A stretch of DNA of 64,000 nucleotides from Actomonas sp051209155 (GTDB lineage Bacteria; Verrucomicrobiota; Verrucomicrobiia; Opitutales; Opitutaceae), in NCBI GenBank assembly GCA_051209155.1, contig JBPJGB010000002.1, one strand, 5' to 3'. Below, in pieces: positions 33,603-42,261 of the stretch. Position 1 is the stretch's first letter. Each line of letters opens with the position of its first letter. The position numbers and the translations under genes were made by a program. The notes under the pieces were generated by a model. That model searched no databases. It was not told the DNA's origin and worked only from the letters and a program-made list of their open reading frames with translations.

Positions 33603-34565
33603 TCAACCCGCTTGACGCTTCGCCAACAACAGGCGCTGCAGGAGGATGAAGATCAGGAGCAAGAGACCCACCACGATGCGCATCCACGATGAATCGAGCC
33701 GGCCGTCGAAGAGGATCGCGGCCTGAATCACGCTGAAGATGAGCACGCCCAGCAAGGTGCCGAAAATATGCCCTCGGCCGCCGGCCAGCAGGGTGCCGCC
33801 GATGACCACGACGGCGATGGCGTCGAGCTCCAGGCCAATGCCTGTCGCGGGGTTGCCGGAGCCGGTGTAGAGGGTCACCACGATGCCGGCGGTGGCGGCG
33901 AGGGCACCGTTCACGGCGTAGGCGGCGATCTTGGTGGCGCCGACCGGCAGGCCCATGAGGCGGGCGGAGTTTTCGTTGCTGCCGATGGCGAGCAGGTTGC
34001 GGCCGAAGCGCGTGTGGTGTGCGACCACGTAGACCACGATGACCGCGATGATGAAGAGCAGGCCGCCGAAAGGCAGGTCCATGAATCCGAGCGGCACGTA
34101 GATGTCGCTCAGGCGGCGATACAACTCGTGTTCGATCGGCACCGATTCCTCGCTGATGGCGAAACCGAGGCCACGGGCGAAGAACATGCCGGCCAGCGTC
34201 ACAAGAAACGGCGGCAACTCGCAGCGCTCGATGAGTCCGCCCATCAGCAGGCCGAGGGTCGTGCCGGCCAGCACCGCAACGGCCCACGCCGGGATCGGTG
34301 ACCAACCGTGGCCGCTGATGAGGGTGGCGGTGAGGATGGAGGTGAAACCGATCACCGAACCGACCGAGAGGTCGATGCCGCCGGTGAAGATGACGAGCGT
34401 CATGCCCAGCGCGCAGATGCCGAGGAAGGCGTTGTCGGCAAAAAGATTAGCCACCACCCGGCCGCTGAAGAACCCGTCGTAGCGGAAGCCGGCGGTCAGA
34501 TAGAGCGCCAGCAGCACGGCGGCGGTCACGAAGACCGGCAGGTTGCGTTGGAAGGTGTTCTTCAT
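33603..34565 (-). CDS. yjfF: Furanose-type sugar ABC transporter permease (YjfF)
   Basis: A 320-aa permease of the BPD_transp_2 (ribose/galactofuranose) family with about nine helices. Signature segments are LGICALGMTLVIFTGGIDLSVGS and GRNLLAIGSNENSARLMGLPV. Gene order matches E. coli ytfQ-ytfR-ytfT-yjfF, where two different permeases pair with one ATPase. Its start overlaps the YtfT stop by 4 bp. In E. coli the system imports galactofuranose; related systems import L-arabinofuranose. Confidence 0.92.
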   Translation of the reverse strand: MKNTFQRNLPVFVTAAVLLALYLTAGFRYDGFFSGRVVANLFADNAFLGICALGMTLVIFTGGIDLSVGSVIGFTSILTATLISGHGWSPIPAWAVAVLAGTTLGLLMGGLIERCELPPFLVTLAGMFFARGLGFAISEESVPIEHELYRRLSDIYVPLGFMDLPFGGLLFIIAVIVVYVVAHHTRFGRNLLAIGSNENSARLMGLPVGATKIAAYAVNGALAATAGIVVTLYTGSGNPATGIGLELDAIAVVVIGGTLLAGGRGHIFGTLLGVLIFSVIQAAILFDGRLDSSWMRIVVGLLLLIFILLQRLLLAKRQAG

Positions 34566-35557
34566 GCGGTCACCTCCGGTTTGCGGCCCTTGAAGAGCTG
34601 CATGAAGCGGCGGCGCAGGGCGGGCACCTGCAGCAACGAGACCACGATGATGAGGATGGCCTTGGGCACGGGCGCGACCGCGGGGGGCACGCCGAAGTAG
34701 AACATGCTGAGCGTGAGCGTCTGCAGGAAGAGCGCGCCGATGAGGGAGCCGAGCAGGTAGAAGCGGCCGCCGGTGAGCGCGGTGCCGCCGATGACGACGG
34801 CGAAGATGGCGTCGAGTTCCATGTTGATGCCGGCCTGGTAGGCATCGGCGGCGGCGATGTGCGAGGCGGCGAGCGCACCGGTCAGTCCGGCGCAGGCCCC
34901 GCAGGCGATGTAGGCCAGGGCCTTGGTGCGGGCAGCGGCGACACCGGCGAAGTGGCTGGCAGTGGCGTTGTCGCCCACGGCTTCAAGGAAGAGGCCGGCG
35001 GCGGTTTTGCGCAGGGCAAGATGGGTGAGGCCAAAGAGCGCCAGCACGAGCAGCGCCGCGAAGGGCAGGCCGAGGAGGTGACCTTTGGCGAGAAACTCAA
35101 AGCCGGGGCTGTCGAAGAGGATGACGTTGCCGCCGGTGATGAGCTGGGCCACGCCGCGACCGGCGACCATCAGGATGAGGGTGGCGACGATGGGCTGGAT
35201 GCCGAGGCGGGCCACGAGGATGGCGTTGAGTCCGCCGGCGACGAGCCCCGTGCCGAGCGCGGCGAGCACGACGAGCGGCACCGGCACGTCGCGCACCAGC
35301 AACTGCGCGCAGACCGAGGCGCTGACCGCGACGACGGAGCCGACGGAGAGGTCAACGCCGCCCGTGGCGATGACCAGGGTCATGCCCAGCGCGAGCAGCA
35401 TGACGCGCGAGCCTTGGTTGAAGATGTCCACCGGGGTGCCGTAGAGGTGGCCGTCGACGGTGGAAATCTGCAGGAAGCCCGGGTCGAAGATCGCGTTGAC
35501 CACGATGAGCAGCACGAGGCCGATGGCGGGCCACCAGACGGGGGAACGTTTGTTCAT
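34562..35557 (-). CDS. ytfT: Furanose-type sugar ABC transporter permease (YtfT)
   Basis: A 331-aa permease of the same family, paired with YjfF. It has MLLALGMTLVIATGGVDLSVGSV, the paired motif of the family, and GLFLEAVGDNATASHFAGV in a cytoplasmic loop. The gene overlaps the ATPase stop and the YjfF start by 4 bp each, indicating a tightly coupled operon. Having two different permeases in place of a homodimer is characteristic of the YtfQRT-YjfF type. Confidence 0.92.
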   Translation of the reverse strand: MNKRSPVWWPAIGLVLLIVVNAIFDPGFLQISTVDGHLYGTPVDIFNQGSRVMLLALGMTLVIATGGVDLSVGSVVAVSASVCAQLLVRDVPVPLVVLAALGTGLVAGGLNAILVARLGIQPIVATLILMVAGRGVAQLITGGNVILFDSPGFEFLAKGHLLGLPFAALLVLALFGLTHLALRKTAAGLFLEAVGDNATASHFAGVAAARTKALAYIACGACAGLTGALAASHIAAADAYQAGINMELDAIFAVVIGGTALTGGRFYLLGSLIGALFLQTLTLSMFYFGVPPAVAPVPKAILIIVVSLLQVPALRRRFMQLFKGRKPEVTA

Positions 35558-37059
35558 GACGACGACCCTCCGGCCATGTGGTGGAGCAGATTGGGCAAGG
35601 TGATGTCATCGCCGCGGAACTCGGCGACCGTCTCGCGCTCCCGCAGCACGAAGACGCGGTGGCAGTTGCGCACCACTTCCTCGATTTCGGAGGAGATAAA
35701 AATGACGGCGAGGCCCTCGGCGCGGAGCTTGGCGATGAGGTTCTCGATTTCCTGTTTGGCGCCGATGTCGATGCCGCGGGTGGGTTCGTCGAGGATGAGC
35801 AGGCGCGGCTGTGTCGCGAGCCAGCGGGCGAGCAACACCTTCTGCTGGTTGCCGCCGGAGAGCGTGCCGATCGGCACCTCGGCGTCGGCGGTCTTGATGC
35901 GCAGGGCCTTGATGAAACGGTCGCAGAGCTCCTCCTGTTCGGCGCGGGAGAGCGGCTTGGCGGCGCCGCGGCGGGCTTGCAGGGCGAGGATGAGGTTCTC
36001 GCGGACAGTGAGGTTGGGCAGGATGCCCTCGGTCTTGCGGTCCTCGGAGCAGAAGCCGATGCCCTCGCGCACGGCCTTGCGCGGGTCGAGTTTGGCGAGC
36101 GGCGCGCCGCCGAGGGTGATTTCGCCGGCTTCGGCGGGGTCGACGCCGAAGAGCACGCGGGCGGTCTCGGTGCGGCCGGAGCCGAGCAGGCCGGCGAGGC
36201 CGGTGACTTCGCCGGGCGCGGCCGCGATGGTGACGGGGCCGAGGGCGGCGGTGCGTTTGAGACCGTTGGCGGTGAGCAGGTCGGCCGGGCGTTCGCCAGC
36301 GGCGGTGGTCGGCGCGTGATCCTCCGCCTTCACCTCGCGACCGAGCATGTGGCCGACGAGTTTTAGCCGCGGCAGTTCGGCGGTGAGGAACTCGCCGACC
36401 AAGGTGCCGTTGCGCAGGACGGTGATGCGATCGGTGACTGCGTAAACCTGATCGAGAAAGTGGGTGACGAACACGATGCCCATGCCCTCGTCGCGGAGCT
36501 GGCGCATGATGCGGAAGAGTTCCTCGACCTCGTGTTCGTCGAGCGAGGCGGTGGGTTCATCGAGGATGAGGACCTTGGCGTCGATATCGAGGGCGCGGGC
36601 GATGGCGACCATCTGCTGGAGCGCGACCGAGAGCGAGCCGAGTTCGGCGTCGACGTCGCAGGTGATGCCGAGACGGGCGAGGGCGGCGCGGGCGCGGGCG
36701 CGCATGGCTTTCCAGTTGATGAAGCCAAACTTCCCGGGCTGGCGGCCAAGGGCGATGTTTTCGGCGACGCTCAGCGACGGGACCAGGTTGACCTCCTGGT
36801 AGACCGTGCTGATGCCGGCGTTCTCGGCTTCGCGGGGCGACTGCGGGTGAATGGGCTGGCCGTCGAGGGCGAAGGAGCCGCCGTCGGACGGGTGGACGCC
36901 GGTGAGGACCTTGATGAGGGTCGACTTGCCGGCGCCGTTTTCCCCGAGCAGCGCGTGCACCTCCCCGCGGCGCACGGTGAAGTCGACGCCATCGAGAGCG
37001 ATGACGCCGGGAAACCGTTTGCCGATGCCGCGGAGGGCGAGGAGAGGTGTGTCGCTCAC
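35554..37059 (-). CDS. ytfR: Sugar ABC transporter ATPase with two NBDs (YtfR)
   Basis: A 501-aa ATPase carrying two fused nucleotide-binding domains, as in RbsA/AraG/YtfR. The first NBD has Walker A GENGAGKST, a degenerate signature LSVALQQMVAIARAL and Walker B VLILDEPTASLD. The second has a degenerate P-loop (GLLGSGRTE), LSGGNQQKVLLARWL and LLILDEPTRGIDIGAKQEIE. This split of intact and degenerate motifs is normal for the family. It starts with GTG at 37059, 21 bp after the ytfQ stop. Confidence 0.94.
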   Translation of the reverse strand: MSDTPLLALRGIGKRFPGVIALDGVDFTVRRGEVHALLGENGAGKSTLIKVLTGVHPSDGGSFALDGQPIHPQSPREAENAGISTVYQEVNLVPSLSVAENIALGRQPGKFGFINWKAMRARARAALARLGITCDVDAELGSLSVALQQMVAIARALDIDAKVLILDEPTASLDEHEVEELFRIMRQLRDEGMGIVFVTHFLDQVYAVTDRITVLRNGTLVGEFLTAELPRLKLVGHMLGREVKAEDHAPTTAAGERPADLLTANGLKRTAALGPVTIAAAPGEVTGLAGLLGSGRTETARVLFGVDPAEAGEITLGGAPLAKLDPRKAVREGIGFCSEDRKTEGILPNLTVRENLILALQARRGAAKPLSRAEQEELCDRFIKALRIKTADAEVPIGTLSGGNQQKVLLARWLATQPRLLILDEPTRGIDIGAKQEIENLIAKLRAEGLAVIFISSEIEEVVRNCHRVFVLRERETVAEFRGDDITLPNLLHHMAGGSSS

Positions 37060-37080
37060 GCGGGCGAAGGCAAAGTGGGG

Positions 37081-38061
37081 TTAGTATTGGCGGGTCGGCA
37101 ACGCAGCGGCGGCGTTGGTGGCGTCGAAGAGTTCGTCCTTGTTGTAGGACTTCTTCGGCACTTCCTGGCCGGCCAGGATGGCCTCGATCGTGTCGTAGAT
37201 CTTGGGACCGAAGAGCGGGTTGCACTCGACAGTGCAGTTGATCTTACCGTCGGCCACGGCCTGCACGGCCTCTTTGATGGCGTCGATGGAGACGATCATG
37301 ATGTCCTTGCCGGGCTGCTTGCCGGCTTCCTCGATGGCCTGGATGGCGCCGAGGGCCATGTCATCGTTGTGGGCGTAAACGATCTCGATCGCGTCGCCGT
37401 GGGTCTTGAGCATGGCCTCCATGACGGTCTTGCCCTCGGCGCGGCGGAAGTTGCCGGTCTGGGAGTCGATGATGGTGAACTCGGGGTGCTTGGCGATGGC
37501 GTCGGCGAAGGCCTTGCGGCGCTCGTTGGCGGCGGCGGAACCGGGCTCGCCCTGCAGTTCGACGATCTTGGTGCGGCCGTTGGCGTTGGCGGCGAGCCAG
37601 TCGGCGGCCATGCGGCCTTCCTCGTAGAAGTCGGAACCGATGAAGGCGGCGTAGAGCGACTCATCGGAGGTGGCGACGGAGCGGTCCATCACGACCACCG
37701 GAATGTTGGCGCGCTTGGCCTCGCGCAGCACGGGGTCCCAACCGGTCTCAACGATCGGGGCGAGCACGATGGCGTCGACGCCCTGGGCGATGAAGGAACG
37801 CACGGCGCGGATCTGGTTTTCCTGCTTGGACTGGCCATCGGCGAACTTCAGGTCGATGCCGCGCTTCTCGGCCTCGTTGCGCAGGGAATTGGTGTTGGCG
37901 GTGCGCCAAGCGCTCTCGGCGCCGGTCTGGGCGAAGCCGACCGTGAGCTGCTTTTCACCGGAGGCGGCGGCGGAGGAGTCGGAGCCGGATTTGCTGCAGG
38001 CGGTGAAGCCGAGCAGGAGCGCGGCGGAAAAGGCGAGGGAAGCAAGGGGGCGAAGGGTCAT
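37081..38061 (-). CDS. ytfQ: Furanose-binding lipoprotein (YtfQ)
   Basis: A 326-aa periplasmic binding protein of peripla_BP_4 type with a lipobox ending LGFTAC (Cys22). The mature part shows the YtfQ hallmark TVGFAQTGAESAWRTANTNS, then VDAIVLAPIVETGWDPVLREA and VYAHNDDMALGAIQAIEEAG. E. coli YtfQ binds galactofuranose and arabinofuranose-type sugars. Being lipidated differs from the soluble E. coli protein. It is the first gene of the ytf operon. A possible promoter (TTCAAA-17-TACTGT on the minus strand) lies upstream. Confidence 0.92.
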   Translation of the reverse strand: MTLRPLASLAFSAALLLGFTACSKSGSDSSAAASGEKQLTVGFAQTGAESAWRTANTNSLRNEAEKRGIDLKFADGQSKQENQIRAVRSFIAQGVDAIVLAPIVETGWDPVLREAKRANIPVVVMDRSVATSDESLYAAFIGSDFYEEGRMAADWLAANANGRTKIVELQGEPGSAAANERRKAFADAIAKHPEFTIIDSQTGNFRRAEGKTVMEAMLKTHGDAIEIVYAHNDDMALGAIQAIEEAGKQPGKDIMIVSIDAIKEAVQAVADGKINCTVECNPLFGPKIYDTIEAILAGQEVPKKSYNKDELFDATNAAAALPTRQY

Positions 38062-38133
38062 GTGGAGGGGTGGTTGAGGGGAGACAGTCGGCCGCACCGT
38101 AGAGGCGTGGGCCCACTGGGCACAGGATATTCG

Positions 38134-38162
38134 ACAGTAGAAATGCGCAGGTTGAGTTTGAA
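38134..38162 (-). promoter_or_regulatory. Candidate sigma-70 promoter of the ytf operon
   Basis: Read on the minus strand: TTCAAA (38162-38157), 17 bp, TACTGT (38139-38134). The spacing is ideal and each hexamer keeps four or so consensus bases. It lies about 75 bp before the ytfQ start in an otherwise gene-free 150-bp gap. Picked by eye only. Confidence 0.35.
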
Positions 38163-38211
38163 AGTGGAGGCGTGAGTTGACCGTTAGATCGATCGCCTCC
38201 GACTCTCGTGA

Positions 38212-40623
38212 TCACCGTCGGCGCTTCGCTCCGTCCACGGGCTGCCAGCTGGTGCCGCTCCGTTGCCAGGAGGTGGTGCCCTGCAGGGCGAACAGATGGA
38301 TCCAGCCGTGGCGGAACAGGCGCTCCACCTCGGGATGGCGTTGCAGGACCGCCTCGATGCGATCGGGTTCCGCCTCGATGAACACACTGAGTCGGCGCGG
38401 TTCGTGGCGGAATTGGTCGCCGTCGTGGATCGATTGCAGGGGCAGGCCCACGCGGAGATCACCGCTGTTGCCCTCGAGGGCGCCAAGGCCGCCGACGATG
38501 TTGTGCAGGGTCTTGTCGCCGGCGCCGTAGCGGACCGGGTCGACGCGGGAGGCATAGTATTGCAGGTTGATCCAACTGGCCACGACCACCGGAGCGGTAA
38601 GGATGAGGGCAAGGACCTGATCCTCCGGATCTTCATCCGGGCGGTAGTCGTGCAGGAACACGCGCCCGCCAAGATTCAGTCCGGTGGTGCGATCCCGCGG
38701 CGCGGCGACGATCGCGGCGTTGTTGGCGAGTCCCCACTCGGGGCGCACTTGGGAGGGATCGGTCGCACGCTCGCGCAGTTGGGCCAGCAAGGTGGAGTCG
38801 GGCGAGGTGGCGGCGTCGCGGATGCCAAGGCCCGGCGCACGTTCGGTGCGGCAAGCGGCGCTGGCCGTCTCCAGTGCGCGGCGCAGGTCCCGCAAGTCTG
38901 TGGTGTGGGAGGCGGGGACGTCGGCCTCGTCGAACAGCGTGATTTCGTCGGTCGTGGTGTGGTGCAGCCCGGCGACGAACCACGTATCGTCGGGGATCTT
39001 GATCCCGCGCTTGGTCAGACCCGCGCGCGCGGCGGGGTCGTTCAGCGTGGCGGCGGCGAGTCGGGCGTTGACGTCGCCGGCGTGGCCGCCGCAGGCGCCG
39101 CAGTCGAGGCCCGAGGCGTAGGGATTGTTGGCGCTGCTGCTGCCGTGGCCGCAGACGAGCACGAGGCGGGCAAAGTTGCGCGTGAGGCTCATGTTGCGCA
39201 GGGCGCCGGCGGCGAGGTCGACGCGTTGCGCGAGCGGCAGGTCCGGGCTGAGGCGCGGACTCACCCGCGAGCAGCTGCGGCCCGAGGAGGCCTGGCCCTT
39301 GACCAAGGCCGGAGCGAAGGCGAGGCCAACCGCCTCGACGAAGGAGAAGCAGGAGATGGCGGAATTTTGAAAGGCCTTCCAGGCGCCGGCGGCGGCGCGT
39401 TTGGCGCGGGAGGCGGGCACGGCGGCCGGCGGGATGTTGTCGTCGCTCTCCAGTGGCGGCACCAGCAGGGCGGGGCAGCGCGGGGTCGTGCCGGTCTCGA
39501 TGCCGGCCCGGTGGGCGACGGGAAAGCCGAAAAACCCGGCGAAACCGATGGTTTGGGCGCTCGGAGCGGCCGCCTCGAGGTGGCGCCGCAGGACTTCGGA
39601 GCGCACGTCGATGCAGAAGATCGCTTGGAAGTCGGGCCGGCTGGAGACGGCGGGCGACCCGGCCGGCGCGGCGGTGAGATCACGGGCGAGCTGGCACTGG
39701 TAGCCGCGTTCGTAGGCGGCCTGCCAGCGGACGAGGGCGTCGAGGTTGGGCGCGTCGGCGGCCGCGGCACGCGGGCGCTGCCAGTTGGTTTTGAAGTTCG
39801 GATCCTCGCCGAAGACCGCATGCAAGGCGTCGTCGTAGGCGATCCGCACGGCGAGCAGGTCGCGCAGGAGCGGATTTTCCCGGCCACGCAAGGCGTCCTC
39901 GCGCACTTGATATTGGGCGTGGCCGGCCCAACCGCTGATGGTGAGCAATTGCCGGTGGAGGAAGTCGGCCGGTGCGACCCCGGGTGGGGCGATGCGGGCG
40001 AGGCAGGTCGCGATGACGGCGTCGGGATCGGCGGGCAAGGCGCGGATGCGGGCGCGGAAGCCCTTCAGTCCGAAGGCTTCGGGATTGCCATCCACTTCGG
40101 CTGCGGCCCGCCAGGAAGCGAACAGGCCGGTGGTCGAGGCGCGGGCCTGCCAGGTGGTCTGGTTCTCATCGAAGAACACGCCGCACCACTTGGAAATCTC
40201 GTCGACCACAAACCGGCCCCAATGCGCGTGGGGCAGGTCGGCGTCGAGTTCCTCGGCGACACTCAGGACGGGCGACAAACTCTCGCGGGAGGTGTCTGAG
40301 TCGTTCAACGCCGCCAACAGGCGCTCGACCGGCCAGTCGGTGTCGGCGACCGCGGCGAGGTCGGACGCGGTGATCGCACCCCGCTCCCAAGCGGCCCGAT
40401 AGTCCGCGGGGCTTTGCACGGGTGCGGCGCCGACGTTGCGTTGCAGGAGGTCGCAGGCTTCGGCGAAGGGGAGGTCGGTCAGGCCGAGAAACGGGTTGAC
40501 GGCGACGAAATGCTTGAGCGGCCAGAGTGGCGCGATCCGGCTCATGGCGGTGCGGGCGGCCGCGGCGGCTTCGGCCGGAGACACGTCGGAAGGGGAAGCG
40601 GAGGTGGCGAGGAGCGTGGACAT
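38212..40623 (-). CDS. dabA: DabA: zinc-binding subunit of the inorganic-carbon pump
   Basis: The 803-aa DUF2309/PF10070 protein forms the cytoplasmic carbonic-anhydrase-like half of the DAB energy-coupled CO2-to-bicarbonate pump. Cys337 and Asp339 lie in FCIDVRSEVLRRHLE, His493 in VCGHGSSSANNP and Cys508 in ASGLDCGACGGHAGD. These match the four catalytic/zinc residues reported for Halothiobacillus DabA (C351, D353, H524, C539), including the 15-residue distance between the last two. The start at 40623 (MSTLLATSA) is 20 bp after the dabB stop. The residue correspondence uses my memory of published work. Confidence 0.93.
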   Translation of the reverse strand: MSTLLATSASPSDVSPAEAAAAARTAMSRIAPLWPLKHFVAVNPFLGLTDLPFAEACDLLQRNVGAAPVQSPADYRAAWERGAITASDLAAVADTDWPVERLLAALNDSDTSRESLSPVLSVAEELDADLPHAHWGRFVVDEISKWCGVFFDENQTTWQARASTTGLFASWRAAAEVDGNPEAFGLKGFRARIRALPADPDAVIATCLARIAPPGVAPADFLHRQLLTISGWAGHAQYQVREDALRGRENPLLRDLLAVRIAYDDALHAVFGEDPNFKTNWQRPRAAAADAPNLDALVRWQAAYERGYQCQLARDLTAAPAGSPAVSSRPDFQAIFCIDVRSEVLRRHLEAAAPSAQTIGFAGFFGFPVAHRAGIETGTTPRCPALLVPPLESDDNIPPAAVPASRAKRAAAGAWKAFQNSAISCFSFVEAVGLAFAPALVKGQASSGRSCSRVSPRLSPDLPLAQRVDLAAGALRNMSLTRNFARLVLVCGHGSSSANNPYASGLDCGACGGHAGDVNARLAAATLNDPAARAGLTKRGIKIPDDTWFVAGLHHTTTDEITLFDEADVPASHTTDLRDLRRALETASAACRTERAPGLGIRDAATSPDSTLLAQLRERATDPSQVRPEWGLANNAAIVAAPRDRTTGLNLGGRVFLHDYRPDEDPEDQVLALILTAPVVVASWINLQYYASRVDPVRYGAGDKTLHNIVGGLGALEGNSGDLRVGLPLQSIHDGDQFRHEPRRLSVFIEAEPDRIEAVLQRHPEVERLFRHGWIHLFALQGTTSWQRSGTSWQPVDGAKRRR

Positions 40624-40643
40624 GAAGGGAAGGAGGCGGTCGT

Positions 40644-42185
40644 TCAGGATTGGGCGGAGCGCGGCCAGAGGCGGTTGAGGCAGCGGTTGGCGAGGGTGCC
40701 GATGTAGAAGCCGTTGAGCACGTGGACGTGCAGGCGTCGGCCCCAGGGCGAATGCGGCGCGCGCCAGACCAGACTTTGCACGAGGAACAGGCCGACAAAG
40801 GCCAGCGCCAGGCTCACGACCAGCGCCGTGGGGGGCTGGTGGACGGGGAAGCCGGTGAAGAAGGCTTGGGCGAGGCCGTGCAGGGCGAAGCTGGCGATGG
40901 CCAGGCCGACCATGGCGGCGGCGCCGCCGAGGGCAGCGGCCAGGCCGCCCCCGGAAGACCAGGTGCGGGTGAGGCCGTAGGCGAGAGCCAGCCCCACCAC
41001 GAGGGTGAAGAGCGCCGGAGGATGGATCGCAGTCGGCGCGAGCAGATGGAGGGCGGTGGCCCCGCCGGCGGTGAGCAGGGCCGCCCCGAGCAGGCCACCG
41101 AGCAGGGCGCCGGTGGGCAGCGGCACGGCGGCGCGGGGCACGGCTCCGACGGTCGACCCGGCGCGCAGGAAGGCGTGGGCCTTGTAGAGCGAGTGCGCGA
41201 CGATGTGCAGGAGCGCGAGACCGAAGGCGCCGAGGCCGCATTGCAGCAACATGAAGCCCATCTGCGCGATGGTGGAGTAGGCGAGGGCGCGCTTCACGCT
41301 CGGTTGGGTGAGCATGACCACCGCACCGAAGCCGGCGGTCACCGCACCGACAACCGCGAGGACATGAAGCGCCTGCGGGGCGTGCACCATGAGCGGGCTC
41401 AGACGCAGGATGAGGAACCCACCGCCGTTGATGATGCCAGCGTGCATGAGGGCGGACACCGGCGTGGGCGTCTCCATCGTGTCGGGCAACCAGCTGTGAA
41501 AGGGAAACTGGGCCGATTTGAGGGCGGCGCAGAGAATCAGAAACCACGCCGCGAGCGGCAAAGGCGCGGTGTCGCCGCCGGCGGCTTGGGCGAACAAGGC
41601 CGCGAGATCCGTGGTGCCGTAGTGGCGGTAGAGCACGATGAGCGCGGCGAGCAGCGAGAGGTCGCCGAGACGGCTCACGACAAATTTCTTGCGGGCCGAG
41701 AACACCGCGCCGGGGCGTTGCGGAAAATGGAGCAGCAGGCGGTGCAGCGCGAGGCTGTTGGCGACCCAAGCCAGCAACATGAGGCCCAGCGTGCCGGCGA
41801 GCACCAGGGTGAGCACGGCGGCGAGGGTGAAGTGGATCCACGCGAGGAAACGCGGCCGGCGGGCGTCACCGGCAAGGTAGGGCAGCGAAAAGTGACTCAC
41901 GACCGCGCCGAGAAAGGCGACGAGCGCGACCATGGTGGCGCTGAGCAGGTCGAGCCGGAGCCCAAGGTGTTGCCAGCTGGGATCCGCCGGGGCCCAGAGG
42001 GTGGCTTGGATCGGTCCGATGCTCAGGTAGGCGATCAAGGCCGCCAGTCCTGCGGCCAGGCCGGCGATCTGACCGATGCGGGCGATCGCTTGGTCGTGCC
42101 CGGCGGTGGCGCGCAGGAGCAGCAGGCCGACGGCCAGCGGCATGAGCGGAATGGCGAGCAGGAGGAGCGATAAACCGGAGTGCAT
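40644..42185 (-). CDS. dabB: DabB: membrane subunit of the inorganic-carbon pump (NuoL-like)
   Basis: A 513-aa membrane protein of the proton-translocating Complex I L/M/N family that couples ion flow to DabA. It has about 13-14 helices, with LHRLLLHFPQRPGAVFSARKKF, ALKSAQFPFHSWLPDTMETPTPVSALMHAG (the conserved NuoL helix VII-VIII region with Lys and His) and AYSTIAQMGFMLLQCG. No other nuo gene is nearby, and dabA follows immediately; the pair is diagnostic. ATG at 42185 or 42197 (four residues longer) are both possible; neither has a clear Shine-Dalgarno. A LysR regulator gene is divergent from it. Confidence 0.92.
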   Translation of the reverse strand: MHSGLSLLLLAIPLMPLAVGLLLLRATAGHDQAIARIGQIAGLAAGLAALIAYLSIGPIQATLWAPADPSWQHLGLRLDLLSATMVALVAFLGAVVSHFSLPYLAGDARRPRFLAWIHFTLAAVLTLVLAGTLGLMLLAWVANSLALHRLLLHFPQRPGAVFSARKKFVVSRLGDLSLLAALIVLYRHYGTTDLAALFAQAAGGDTAPLPLAAWFLILCAALKSAQFPFHSWLPDTMETPTPVSALMHAGIINGGGFLILRLSPLMVHAPQALHVLAVVGAVTAGFGAVVMLTQPSVKRALAYSTIAQMGFMLLQCGLGAFGLALLHIVAHSLYKAHAFLRAGSTVGAVPRAAVPLPTGALLGGLLGAALLTAGGATALHLLAPTAIHPPALFTLVVGLALAYGLTRTWSSGGGLAAALGGAAAMVGLAIASFALHGLAQAFFTGFPVHQPPTALVVSLALAFVGLFLVQSLVWRAPHSPWGRRLHVHVLNGFYIGTLANRCLNRLWPRSAQS

Positions 42186-42210
42186 CGCTGGCACCATAAC
42201 GATCGACGTT

Positions 42211-42259
42211 GTTTTAGTCGACTACATCATCTAAAACCAAAGGTTAGATATTCTAAAAC
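42211..42259. promoter_or_regulatory. Probable LysR operator between dabB and its regulator
   Basis: The 76-bp gap is strikingly AT-rich for this genome. It contains GTTTTAG (42211-42217) inverted to CTAAAAC (42231-42237), a second CTAAAAC (42253-42259), and a TCTAA-9-TTAGA palindrome (42230-42248). Overlapping inverted and direct copies of one half-site are typical of LysR-type recognition and activation sites. Confidence 0.6.
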
Positions 42260-42261
42260 GA

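Noticed and set aside
40644..42185. Reading the NuoL-like gene as part of NADH dehydrogenase (Complex I)
   Set aside because: No other nuo subunit is nearby, the protein is shorter than NuoL, and dabA follows directly, which is the diagnostic DAB arrangement.
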